From contig BFEA01000101.1 of assembly GCA_003427395.1 (NCBI GenBank), forward strand, positions 3,278,377 through 3,302,949: 24,573 bases of DNA. Direction: 5' to 3'. The DNA comes from Chara braunii (taxonomy: Eukaryota; Streptophyta; Charophyceae; Charales; Characeae). The notes below the pieces were generated by a model that saw nothing but the letters and a program-made list of their open reading frames with translations, did no database searches and was not told the DNA's origin. The translations under genes and the position numbers were made by a program. Below are positions 10,387 through 18,563 of the stretch, piece after piece (within the stretch, counting starts at the first letter, position 1; the number at the start of each line of letters is the position of its first letter).

Positions 10387-10612
10387 GTTTTTTTTTTTTT
10401 TTTTTTTGGTAACTACGCTATATTCTTCTCTCAAATCTTTCATCATCTTTCAAATTATTCTTTCAATTCACCTTCATTACCTACCTACCTACCTACCACT
10501 ACTCCTAAGGGTTTTTTAAGACAACGGACCCCTGCGAACATAGCTTGTTGTCTCCCTCCAGGCATCAGAGGGGGTGGATGTTGCCCTCCCCCTCCCCCCC
10601 CCTCCCCCATGG
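10387..10612. repeat. Low-complexity cluster: T-run, (TACC)n, C-rich block
   Basis: A T-run of over 20 bases at 10387-10408, a (TACC)5 run at 10478-10497, and a pyrimidine block of C-runs broken by single T at about 10585-10612. No gene. The surrounding stretch 10613-11080 has only short direct repeats (ccgccacattcatt at about 10798 and 10852). Confidence 0.85.
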
Positions 10613-11081
10613 TGGTCAAGAATGGGGTGGGGCCGCCAGTGGGGGTCTGGCTAACGCACAGGCCGAGCATTTTGGCAGGTAGCAGCACCTCCCTTTTCAT
10701 CGTCCCCCACCCCCAACCGAATAACAGCAGTGTCCAAGGCCAACACATGGCCCCTGCGCAAGGAAAAAGAAAAATAAATTAATAAAAATACCATACAGCC
10801 GCCACATTCATTCCAGGGAAGGTAAAGAATTACAATGAATGTAGCTGACCACCGCCACATTCATTACGGAGTGGCTAGGATAATGTATCCGGTCGCATTT
10901 ACAGAGACATTCATCAACAAGAGAAACTGCAATGAGCGCGTGTGACGACATTTGCGATCGTCATCTCTCACAAACCACTGGCGAAATTAACCCCCCACCA
11001 CCACCAAAAAAAAAAAGACGTCCTATAAAAAATATAAACACGCAATACCGTCAAATGGCCTCTTTTTCTTTTTTCTATCCG

Positions 11082-11256
11082 GGGCGAGGTCCCACTCCGT
11101 AGCCAAGAGGGATAGATTTGGTGCCTGCATCTGGACATAATTGAGGAGACGTGCAGAAATCCACAATTGATCTGCTTTTCTGCATCTCTAGGCAAAACAC
11201 CTCTAGACTCCTCAGCCGCTTAACTCAATCCTCTTTTTTGCTAATGGGACCTGCCG
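11082..11256. mobile_element. Palindromic MITE, copy 2
   Basis: Left end ggggcgaggtcccactccgt (11082-11101), right end ttttgctaatgggacctgcc. Internal arms are cctgcatctggacataattg and its diverged complement, plus gtgcagaaat paired with the ttctgcatct block. The centre is ccacaattgatctgcttttctg. It is the most diverged of the three copies and contains a short insertion in the left arm. Confidence 0.6.
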
Positions 11257-11375
11257 CTGCCCCCCCTCATGACGCCAATTGGTACCCCTCCACTCGGAAA
11301 TTGTACCCCTCCAGTCTCCGAGTGGGCGTAGCAAAGAAAGTTTTTTTTTTTTTGTTTCTCACTGATCAGAACACA

Positions 11376-12234
11376 TGAAACGGTTTTCACCTTTTAGCAG
11401 TAGCGGATTCAGTACCCACGGTTCGATCCCTAGACCTCACCTTACCCATGTACAGTATCTGTGTAGACCCCGGGAATTGAACCTGTGACCTGTGTATTCG
11501 TAGGCAGTTGGTAGGCCTGTCGTAGGTCCATAGGCAGCAGGGGTTCGATCTGTAGNTCTATAGCGTAGGAGTCTTAGNGAGTTCCGGAAGCTTAGCTGTA
11601 GACCTTCTAGAAGGTAGGCAAGTGGGCAAGTGGTCAAGGGGTGAGGCAAGTGGTGGACTAAACCGCAGTGCAACCGCANTACAACGTCNGTAGGATAGCG
11701 NTGAGTCCACAGTCAGTCNGCGGAAGGTCCAGTCNGTCCCAGTCCGGTCCAGCAAGTACCACAGGGGGACTGTGAGCACCAAGGGCCGATGGCAAAGGGC
11801 AGACCAACGAGTTTCTGAAGTATAAATCAAGAGGCAGCGCCCAGCCATTTATTTATTCCTGTGTGAGCCATGCGGAAGCGCTGCCACAGCGACTTGTGCA
11901 AGGAGGTCTGCAGATGAGCCCGGAGGACGCAGTGGGCAAGAGAGAGGGAGTTAGCATAGCGATAGGTTAGATGCTGCGACAACTGCCATAGCCGTAGTTA
12001 GTAGCGAGTGTGAGTGTGTGCTCAAGTGTTAAGAGTGATGCGTGTGGGATATCCAGGGTGATCCCGTGTATGTGAACAGTGAGATGTTTGAGCGCTGAAG
12101 TCGCCATAGCTAATTGAGAGTGAACTCGTATCTGAAAGCCATATCTCCGAGTTTTTGAGTGGGCGCATGTCGCCAGTATGCTGCGTTGCTGTTTACAAGC
12201 ACGAAAAGTGTGTTTGAGAACGAGTCTGATTGCA
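11376..12234 (+). mobile_element. Solo LTR of the Ty3/gypsy family at the right end of the window
   Basis: Positions 11376-11682 align with 24268-24573, the 3' LTR of the gypsy element, with only scattered differences. It begins TGAAACGG, and the best end is TGCA at 12231-12234, giving TG...CA termini and 859 bp. CACA lies immediately outside both ends (11372-11375 and 12235-12238), consistent with a short target duplication. No internal region follows, so it is a solo LTR left by LTR-LTR recombination. Seven isolated N bases (11556, 11578, 11679, 11689, 11701, 11719, 11735) mark uncertain base calls. The right boundary is inferred. Confidence 0.7.
11821..11827 (+). promoter_or_regulatory. 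Likely LTR TATA box
   Basis: tataaat, about 445 bp into the LTR, followed by a GC-richer stretch in which transcription (the R region) would be expected to begin. Sequence match only. Confidence 0.4.
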
Positions 12235-12238
12235 CACA

Positions 12239-12248
12239 TACTACACTT
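12239..12248. repeat. Target-site duplication of the Mutator-like element, left copy
   Basis: tactacactt, repeated exactly at 13304-13313 directly outside the opposite TIR. Ten bases is within the 8-11 bp range of Mutator-like elements (usually 9). Confidence 0.8.
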
Positions 12249-12731
12249 AGGCCTGGACCCCACAGGAATTCCTTTGGAAAAGACATATCCGCAGAATGGC
12301 CGCAGAATGGCCGTCGGAAGAGTCTTGGCAAGTTTGGAAAGCCCTCTGCAGGACCCCACAGCGGAGGCCGTTTTGCGGCAAAATGCGGATTGAACTTTCC
12401 GCAATAGGAAATGTGCCCGAGGTGCCATCCCGAAATGGAAAGTGGTGATCCGTCCGAGTGACCGCCCTTGGAGCCCAGGAACCACCAACGTCCGTTGGAG
12501 GGCGACTTTGGGTGGCAGTTGACGGTGTGGTGCGACACATAGACAGTGTAGGCCGGTGCCATCGTGCCGCTGCATGAAAACGACGGCAAGCTGACGACCA
12601 CGACACTGCGTGGCGATGGAGCTTGCGGAAGGCGTGCATGACCGGAGGCGAAGGGCACCAAACGCGCACGCGCACGAGGAGCTCGTCGGGGGTGAGATCA
12701 CTTTGTCAACGTCGGCTGCATGACGACGGCA

Positions 12732-12769
12732 ACGGCCATGCAAAAACCCCACGGCCATGCAAAAACCCC
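12732..12769. repeat. Two-unit 19-bp tandem repeat
   Basis: The unit acggccatgcaaaaacccc occurs twice in a row inside the Mutator-like element. Confidence 0.85.
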
Positions 12770-13000
12770 ACCTTTCGAATTCGACTTCGAAAGGGCGGGC
12801 AATGGCCCCCGGGTTGTTCACCCATCTGTGCGGGACCTCCGAAGGCGGGCCCTGTACCGTGCAATACCCTCGAAGCCATGCCGTAGTGTTCCAGGACCCA
12901 AAGAAAAGGCCGCCCGGATATCTTCTACTCCCGCCTGAGCTGGAGACCTTGGAAACCTTCGCGATGCACCACCCCCAACGTTTGAGAGTCGGCACAAAAT

Positions 13001-13116
13001 TGCGGCGGAAATCCCTCCCGCGGCACTTTTCCATGCCACAGACCATGTGGAAACGGTTATTGCGGCGGAAATCCCTCCCGCTGCAATTTTCCATGCCGCA
13101 GACCATGTGGAAACAG
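13001..13116. repeat. Two-unit 60-bp tandem repeat
   Basis: Units at 13001-13060 and 13061-13116 share tgcggcggaaatccctcccg, then ttttccatgcc and cagaccatgtggaaac. They differ at a handful of positions, so the duplication is not recent. It lies inside the Mutator-like element. Confidence 0.9.
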
Positions 13117-13303
13117 TCTCGGAAGCTTTTCCACGGCACATTCCGCAGCTTGTGGGGCCCCGCGGAATGATTCCACGGAGTAAACCAAACCTACCTTTCC
13201 ACGACCACCTACCTTTCCACGACCTTTCCGGGGGCATGTGGGGTCCCGGAAACAATTCCGCAGCAAAAGTTTTCCTTGCGGCATTCCTGTGGGGTCCAGG
13301 CCT

Positions 13304-13313
13304 TACTACACTT
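13304..13313. repeat. Target-site duplication of the Mutator-like element, right copy
   Basis: tactacactt, identical to 12239-12248. A T-run follows. Confidence 0.8.
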
Positions 13314-13342
13314 TTTTTTTTCTCTTTCTTAATTTTATTTAA

Positions 13343-13449
13343 ATCGTCATATAGCACACAAACGCAATTTTCAGCAAAAGGCCGAGAAAGGCCGAGAAAG
13401 GTATGAACGTGTGATCGTCATATAGCACACAAACCCAATTTTCAGCAAG
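13343..13449. repeat. Direct repeat, 36 bp, two copies 71 bp apart
   Basis: 13343-13378 and 13414-13449 share atcgtcatatagcacacaaa, then (g/c)caattttcagcaa. A short gccgagaaag doublet lies between them (13381-13400). Confidence 0.9.
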
Positions 13450-14640
13450 CGGGGGCCCGAGGCCTCATGATGTACCCGGGCTGTTTTTATTTATGACCGT
13501 GGATCATGGAGATTTTGGAGATCGACAGCCGAGAATGACGAACCAAGACAGGTGGGAATCTTCCGCGTGCAGAAAGCAAAAGGACGTAGAAACTCAACAA
13601 AAAATAGAAAAAAAGAGAGGACGTAGAAATCGAGCCGACGAGAAATACAGCTAGATCAGTCGAGGTGAGAGCGTACTACAAAAAAACAGGACGTAGCACA
13701 ATCTATCTTAAATAATGTGGCTGATCGTAATTCCGTGCCTATGTGGATGTATTTGACCGCAATTACTTCCAGAAAGAAGTGAAAAAGACTAGTGACAGTA
13801 GGCCCTGAGACGACGGAGGCAAGCATCAGAAACAATTGAACGGTCACGCGCTGTCGAATGGTGAGAAGAACGTCCAATTTAGACCAAGAAATGGATTTTT
13901 TTAACTATTTTTTTAAATCGGTAGAACAGATACAAAAAAAAAAAGGCAGCCAGCGATAGCACCACCAATGAATGTTCTGATAATAACCAAACAAATGCAC
14001 ATCTCAAAAAAAAAAAAAAAAAAAAAAAACACTACGTAACCAGAGACGTAAATGAGAGGCGCGCCAATTCAACAACACACTCAATCGAACGGTCGAGAGA
14101 TGCTAAACGGTGAGAAGCAAAAAGAGAAAAAAAAAGACAAGAAAAGAACGCCCCAAAAAAAGAAAAGAAGGGCAAAAAAAATAAAAAATAAAAAATGGTT
14201 AGACGAAAGTCGACTCCCGTCTAGATCCTCTCTCTCCTTCGGTCATCGCCATCCGCATTGCAATCCCACGGCTCTCAAGGGACATTGCATGACATACACC
14301 ATTCCAATCAATTGCTGCCATTTGGAGCTGGCAGGACACTCAAGACTCTTTATCTACGCTTTCCGCAAGAGAAGAAGGAGACCCACCTCTGTTCATTCCA
14401 ATAGATAGAAAGGGAAAAAAAAAAAAAAAAAAAAAAACTAGCTCCGAAGATAAGAGTATTGCAACACTGCAAAGCAGGTCCATATCACGACCACCTCTCC
14501 CTTTCTCTCTCCCCGCTTCGATTGATCTATGTCCGTTCTTTTTTTTCTATCTTTTTTTTTTAGGCGGCGGCCTTTGAGATACCGGTCCCACGTAATTCAG
14601 AATTACTGTATGTCATCTGTAATAAATATTTGATTTTGGA
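13450..14640. other. Homopolymer-rich intergenic stretch
   Basis: No gene supported. It contains three copies of aggacgtag (near 13583, 13620 and 13690), A-runs at 14006-14029 and 14415-14437, an A/G-rich block at 14115-14195, and T-runs near 14540-14562. Open frames here are short and dominated by Lys codons from the A-runs. Positions 14621-14626 read aataaa, followed 18 bp later by a 15-base A-run (14644-14658), which may be the end of an old retroposed transcript. Confidence 0.6.
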
Positions 14641-14689
14641 GTTAAAAAAAAAAAAAAAGTCATCTCGTACTTCTGATTCATGTAGTTCT

Positions 14690-14765
14690 ATCTCGATTCG
14701 AACGCAGGTCTGTATTTTTGCCAACAGCTCATGCATGGGTGGTGTACCAACAGGGTTAGGCGAGC
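14690..14765 (-). mobile_element. Possible tRNA-derived SINE head
   Basis: On the minus strand taaccctgttgg (14758-14747) resembles a pol III A box within a D-arm-like context, and gcgttcgaatcg resembles a B box. They are about 10 bp further apart than in a standard tRNA. A similar sense-strand phrase, cagacctg followed by (c/a)gttcg(a/g)atc, recurs on the minus strand at about 15069-15090, suggesting a family. The cloverleaf does not close well, so this is not a functional tRNA. Confidence 0.3.
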
Positions 14766-14770
14766 GTTGG

Positions 14771-14820
14771 TCATATCCATCTCTTCCTTTCTCCTCCTCC
14801 CTTCGACTTCGATCGTCCCT
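14771..14820. repeat. Diverged direct repeat, left copy (partner 15306-15367)
   Basis: The shared path is tcatatcca, then catctcttcctttctcctcc, then cttcg(a/g)cttc(g/a)atcgtccct. The right copy has an extra ~14 bases after the first block. Confidence 0.7.
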
Positions 14821-14880
14821 TTCTCTCTCTTATCTCATAATTCTAATTCATTAAAAAAATAGTTCCATGTGTGGTGTCCC

Positions 14881-14950
14881 CAAAAAAAAAAAAAAAAAAA
14901 AGAAGAATAACAGTAACTCCATTTAAACAAGGAAAAAAAAAAAAAAAAAA
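14881..14950. repeat. Paired A-runs
   Basis: Two A-runs of roughly 18-20 bases (about 14882-14900 and 14933-14950) separated by a short A/G-rich spacer. No gene. Confidence 0.85.
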
Positions 14951-14998
14951 GCCCCGCGATGGCCTTGATGATATCATCGTCGGACTGACCTGTCCCAG

Positions 14999-15056
14999 GT
15001 AAGTAAAGATTTTATTTTTTTATTTTTTTATTTTTTTTTGGGAGTAAGTAAAGAAT
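14999..15056. repeat. T-rich run flanked by an 11-bp direct repeat
   Basis: gtaagtaaaga occurs at 14999-15009 and 15045-15055 on either side of a (T)n-A pattern. It could be a target duplication around a retroposon tail, or simple slippage. Confidence 0.6.
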
Positions 15057-15105
15057 TTGATTCTAGTTGCATCTGGATCCGAACTCAGGTCTGAAGCCAG
15101 GAGTT

Positions 15106-15155
15106 GACCCCTGACGAAGACCAGCTGGCGACTGGACGAAACGCGGCGTCGGGTC
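15106..15155 (+). ncRNA. Hammerhead-ribozyme-like motif (type I arrangement)
   Basis: Hammerhead ribozymes are self-cleaving RNAs. In order: GACCC (15106-15110, stem I 5'), CTGACGA (15111-15117, the CUGANGA core), CCAG/CTGG arms (15121-15124 and 15132-15135, stem II, 7-base loop), GAAA (15138-15141), ACG/CGT arms (15141-15143 and 15147-15149, 3-base loop, stem III), C (15150, the cleavage-site H17), and GGGTC (15151-15155, stem I 3'). All core bases are present. A minimal stem III with an open stem I is the form reported in Penelope-like retroelements. The weak points are the base of stem II, where A15118 is unpaired and A15120 faces A15136, and the short stem I. No Penelope reverse transcriptase is seen nearby. 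Cleavage activity is not shown. Confidence 0.5.
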
Positions 15156-15305
15156 GCGCCGCCATTCGTCCTTGTACTTCACTCTTGTCATTTTGAACGA
15201 CGCGTCCTGTGCTCGGGTTTTTATCTGCTTCGTCTTGTTTCTATTTTCTCCCCCATGGCTCCTTCTTCCTTGTCCTTTATTGTATGGCTAATGCGTTTGC
15301 ATGAT

Positions 15306-15367
15306 GTCATATCCAAACACTTATGTGCATCTCTTCCTTTCTCCTCCCTTCGGCTTCAATCGTCCCT
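15306..15367. repeat. Diverged direct repeat, right copy (partner 14771-14820)
   Basis: See the left copy. The stretch from 15160 to this repeat and on to 15790 holds no supported gene. It includes an A-rich block (15537-15595). Confidence 0.7.
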
Positions 15368-15792
15368 ACCTAGTTCTCTCTCTTGTTTCGATCGAATCAG
15401 CACTGGCTATCGTGCACGAAGCATGTCCCACGCGTTTCTTATGGATGGAGAAAAAATGACCACGACACTCCTCCCGCCATCTGGCAGACGATCCGCTCTT
15501 GTAGAGGAAACAAAAAACAATCCTCCAAACCCAAGGGGAAAAAAAACAGAAAAAAAAGAAAAAAGAAAAAAACAAGAAGACGTAGAAAAAGGCAGCAATT
15601 CTTAATCCACTGGTGTATAACTGCGTTGCCTCCAAATCACGATGCATGAGCATTTTTTCCTTCTTTCCTTTTTTGAATGTTTGTTTTTGTTTCCGCGTCA
15701 TCCTTGAGCTGAGAGGCGATGCAAATCTTCTCTGTATCGGCTGGCTCATACCACCCCCTCTAGTAGAGGTCTCTGATTTTTTATGTCCCTCT

Positions 15793-15793
15793 C

Positions 15794-15845
<52 letters not shown>
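15793..15845. repeat. C22-A31 homopolymer junction
   Basis: A run of 22 C bases passes directly into a run of 31 A bases. Run lengths in an assembly of this kind are unreliable. Confidence 0.9.
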
Positions 15846-15850
<5 letters not shown>

Positions 15851-16299
15851 GTATCGCTCCCATTTTGACGGATGGCCCTAAGGACCATTTTTTCTTCTTT
15901 ACATGACCTGCATGGGCGTTAGTGCAATGCTCATGGCAATATATAGGGCTCGTAAATTGCACCGCACTAGCCAGGAATAATGCTCATGCTTGGAACTCAA
16001 GATAGAGACATCTTTTTTTTCCTTTTTCTTTTCTTTTTGGTGGTGGGGGGGGGCGGGGGCGCGCACGAGATGAGGCAAAAGGGGGCCCAGGGGAAGAGGG
16101 AAAAGGGGGCGCAGGGGAAGAGGGAGAAGGGTGGGGAGGGGGGCGGACGTACCTCGTGCTGAGCGCAGCGAGTGTCGACGAGATCCCAACAACAACCAGG
16201 TATCGGGATCCGAACCGCTATATAAGAGAATCACAGCCGGATGCATGAAAACATGAAGACAGAATCACACAGCAAGCAACCCAACCCAGCGAGCGATAT

Positions 16300-16301
<2 letters not shown>
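15846..16301. other. Non-coding spacer with G-rich block
   Basis: It contains a G-rich region at about 16039-16145 with several agggaaaaggggg- and aagagggag-type units, probably slipped repeats. At 16262-16278 is the first copy of the 17-bp motif gaatcacacagcaagca that recurs in the GA microsatellite. No gene recognised. If the donor at 16500 is real, this stretch is intronic to the malic-enzyme gene. Confidence 0.6.
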
Positions 16302-16334
<33 letters not shown>

Positions 16335-16345
16335 CACACAGCAAG

Positions 16346-16396
<51 letters not shown>

Positions 16397-16407
16397 CACA
16401 CAGCAAG

Positions 16408-16452
<45 letters not shown>
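16302..16452. repeat. Compound GA microsatellite with a repeated 17-bp interruption
   Basis: Three GA tracts (about 16302-16330, 16349-16392 and 16411-16452) are separated by identical gaatcacacagcaagca blocks at 16331-16347 and 16393-16409; another copy at 16262-16278 precedes them. Identity of the interruptions implies duplication of spacer plus tract as a unit. On the gene's sense strand this is a CT tract starting 48 bp into the intron. Confidence 0.95.
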
Positions 16453-16456
<4 letters not shown>

Positions 16457-16489
16457 CTCTTGCCTGTTGCTTGGTGTCTCAAAGCATTT

Positions 16490-16500
16490 GAAAAGGATAT
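16490..16500 (-). other. Candidate U12-type (AT-AC) intron 5' splice site
   Basis: Immediately after the Tyr codon that closes the malic-enzyme homology (16503-16501), the sense strand reads atatccttttc. Its first eight bases equal the ATATCCTT consensus of minor-spliceosome AT-AC introns. No GT follows in the next ~70 bases, so an ordinary donor is not available at this point. The intron would be phase 0. No matching branch site or acceptor exon was found in the window. Confidence 0.6.
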
Positions 16501-17778
16501 GTAAGCATTGTTGGCCTGTGCAGGGTAGTGCGTTGTCCCGTCAGCAGCCACGAGAGGAGGGAAGGGACTGCCGCTGGCAAACACCACCTTCCCCTTGCTC
16601 CATTCGAAAGCGTCCTTGTACGTGCACTCCGATTTGGACGTCGGGTTAGACAGCGGGAATATTACTGGCCTGTCATTTATCTCGGTCATTAGCTCCACCA
16701 CCTCCTTGGTAAAAGCCCCGGCTGAGGTCGACACGCCAATCAACACCGTGGGTCGGATTGCCCTGACGGCTTCCACGAGGGAGGGCTGGTATGGGATGTC
16801 GTGCGCGAACGGGATCTTGTGGTGCTGCAGCTCCGCCAGTCGCGACTTGCAGACCAGCCCCTTGGAGTCCATGAAGAAGCACGCTTTACGCGCTTCTTCG
16901 ATCGGGATCCCGTTCCGTTTCGCGATGGCCATAGCAATGAGCTCGGCGATGCCAGTCCCCGCCTCTCCCGCGCCGTGGAAGAGCACTCGCTGCTGCGCGC
17001 CGAGCGGCTGCTTGGTCACCCTCAGCGCTGACAGAATTCCCGCCAGCGTGATGCAAGCCGTGCCCTGGATATCATCGTTGAAGCAGCACTGCACGTCCCG
17101 GTACTTAACCAAATGCTTGAAGGCCGTGGTGTTGCCAAAGTCTTCAAACTGGAAGAGCACGTGAGAGGGGAGGGCGCGCACAGCAGCCATGAGTTCATCA
17201 ATAAGCTCATCATACTCGGGCCCACGGAGGCGCCTCTGCCTCAACCCCTTGTACTCCGGGTCATCCAGCAGCGACTGGTTGTTAGTACCCACATCGACGC
17301 CCATGGGCAGACACACTTGCGGATCTACCCCTGCAATCACCGTGTAGAGCAAGATCTTGCCCTCGCTGATGCCCATCCCGTTGTAGCCGAGATCGCCCAG
17401 CCCTAGGATCCTCTCTCCATCTGTGGCCACGATCACCCTGATATCCTTCTCCGGCCAAGCCTTGAGCTTGTCCAGAATCTTACCCTTGTCCGCCGGGGTG
17501 ATGATGATGCCATGTGTCTTGATTGGCAATTTGCTATATTTTTGACATGCCTCTCCCACCGTCGGGGTGTACACGTGCGGCAACAGCTCCTCTGTGTGCG
17601 TCATCAAAAGTCGGAAGAACAGGTTCTCGTCCTTCTCACGAAGATCGCGCAAGAAGAGGTATCTATCGAGATCGGTCTTCTGCTGACGAATGGACTCCAT
17701 GGCCGCCTGCTCAGCAACAGGCTGCAATGACCTGTCCACCACCATAGCCGCATCCGCAGCAGCGACGCCGGCCGCCAT
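16501..17778 (-). CDS. NADP-dependent malic enzyme, partial (central exon)
   Basis: Malic enzyme oxidatively decarboxylates malate to pyruvate and CO2, reducing NADP+ (cytosol or plastid in plants). The 426 codons from ATG 17778 show VYTPTVGEACQKYS (catalytic Tyr70), GDLGYNGMGISEGK (general-base Lys141), QFEDFGN (metal ligands Glu212 and Asp213), FNDDIQGTA (metal ligand Asp235/236), the dinucleotide loop GAGEAGTG (269-276), SNPTSKSECT and ASGSPFPP. YTPTVGEACQ and GEAGTGIAEL fit the NADP rather than the mitochondrial NAD branch. Family members have about 550-590 residues. Here the N-terminal segment with the GLLPP motif and about 100 C-terminal residues after NNAY are missing. The 3' end is an intron donor candidate. 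The ATG may lie inside an exon whose acceptor is the cttccttgtcag just upstream (17791-17780), so the true start may be on another exon. All catalytic residues are intact. Confidence 0.85.
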
Positions 17779-18563
17779 AGCTGACAAGGAAGTTGGCGGA
17801 CGCGATGGCCGGGATCTCTGCTGGCGGCGGCGGTGGTGTCGAATCTGACGGCTAACAGTTCGCGGCGGCCGCAAGAATCAAACGTCAAGTCAGAACTGCT
17901 CTTCGGCTGGCTCTCGATCTGGCGCAAGAATTAAACTTTGTGCCAATCTTTTTGGGATGCTAATGAAAGCAGCAATTTCAGAAAAGCAGGGCAAACTAGA
18001 TGATCACGATGAGGACCCGTTGGTCGTTCCTTTTTATTAAGTATTTTTCCGCTTAAAACATTGAGCGGGAAATTCAATGTGGAAGAGAAAGAACTCTATT
18101 TCTCTTTAATTGCATGCATGCGTCTACGTCGTCCAAATCGCCGTAGCTGCCTGTCTTTAATTGCATGGTACGTAGTTGCCGGACAATCGAGTGTGGCTGG
18201 CTGGCTGGCTGGCTGGCTGTTGGACTCGCTCCCTGTACGTTCAGACCGCAAAATCACTCGTTAGGGGCGTCAATGCCACCCCGCTGTACCCGCCCCCCCC
18301 CCACAACAGGAGGAGAAAAAAGTAGGACAACAGAATATGATCACACAGGCGAGAGACGAGAGGAGGGTCTATATTCCACCCTGAAGCCCAAAACTGCAGG
18401 ACGTCAACGTTTTTTTTCTGATCCCCCAACACATATGCAAATCGACGAATCCCAAATTTCAGACGTTTAAACCAATCTTCGTTGCTACTACCTTGGTAGT
18501 GGAACCTCGCCGCTGTTCTCTCTCAAGCTTTGCTTGTCAGGGAGGATGTCCAACGTAAGACCA
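17779..18563. other. Non-coding region upstream of the malic-enzyme exon
   Basis: No further malic-enzyme exon is recognisable here on the minus strand (no GLLPP or NKG motif). It holds two copies of ctttaattgcatg (18104-18116 and 18155-18167), a (GGCT)n microsatellite at about 18195-18219 and a C-run near 18291-18302. It may be promoter or intron; I cannot decide which. Confidence 0.5.

Larger units (their letters stand above)
12249..13303. mobile_element. Non-autonomous Mutator-like TIR element, 1,055 bp
   Basis: The 21-bp terminal inverted repeats are perfect: 12249-12269 (begins aggcctggaccccacaggaa) against 13283-13303. The flanks are a 10-bp direct duplication. Subterminal copies of the TIR core recur inside: gcaggaccccacagcgg near 12350, tgtggggccccgcggaa near 13150, and tgtggggtcccggaa near 13239. 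This is typical of transposase-binding arrays. Open frames inside run across the TIR into neighbouring DNA and match no family I know, so I call no gene. A captured host fragment (Pack-MULE) cannot be excluded for the GC-rich centre (12430-12960). Confidence 0.75.

Noticed and set aside
11967-13139. 390-codon open frame on the minus strand
   Set aside because: It runs out of the Mutator-like element, through its TIR and into the solo LTR, carries the 60-bp tandem repeat as repeated peptide, and matches no family I know.
14993-15004. Consensus U2 5' splice site (cccaggtaagtaaag)
   Set aside because: No coding sequence precedes it, and the same gtaagtaaaga recurs 46 bp on as part of a direct repeat.
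16396-16500. Continuation of the malic-enzyme frame into a Ser-Leu repeat
   Set aside because: It is translation of the CT microsatellite after the homology ends; the AT-AC donor places it in an intron.
17604-17874. TTG start giving a longer N terminus for the malic enzyme
   Set aside because: The extra Arg/Pro-rich residues have no homology, a TGA lies just upstream, and a better acceptor and ATG lie at 17791-17776.
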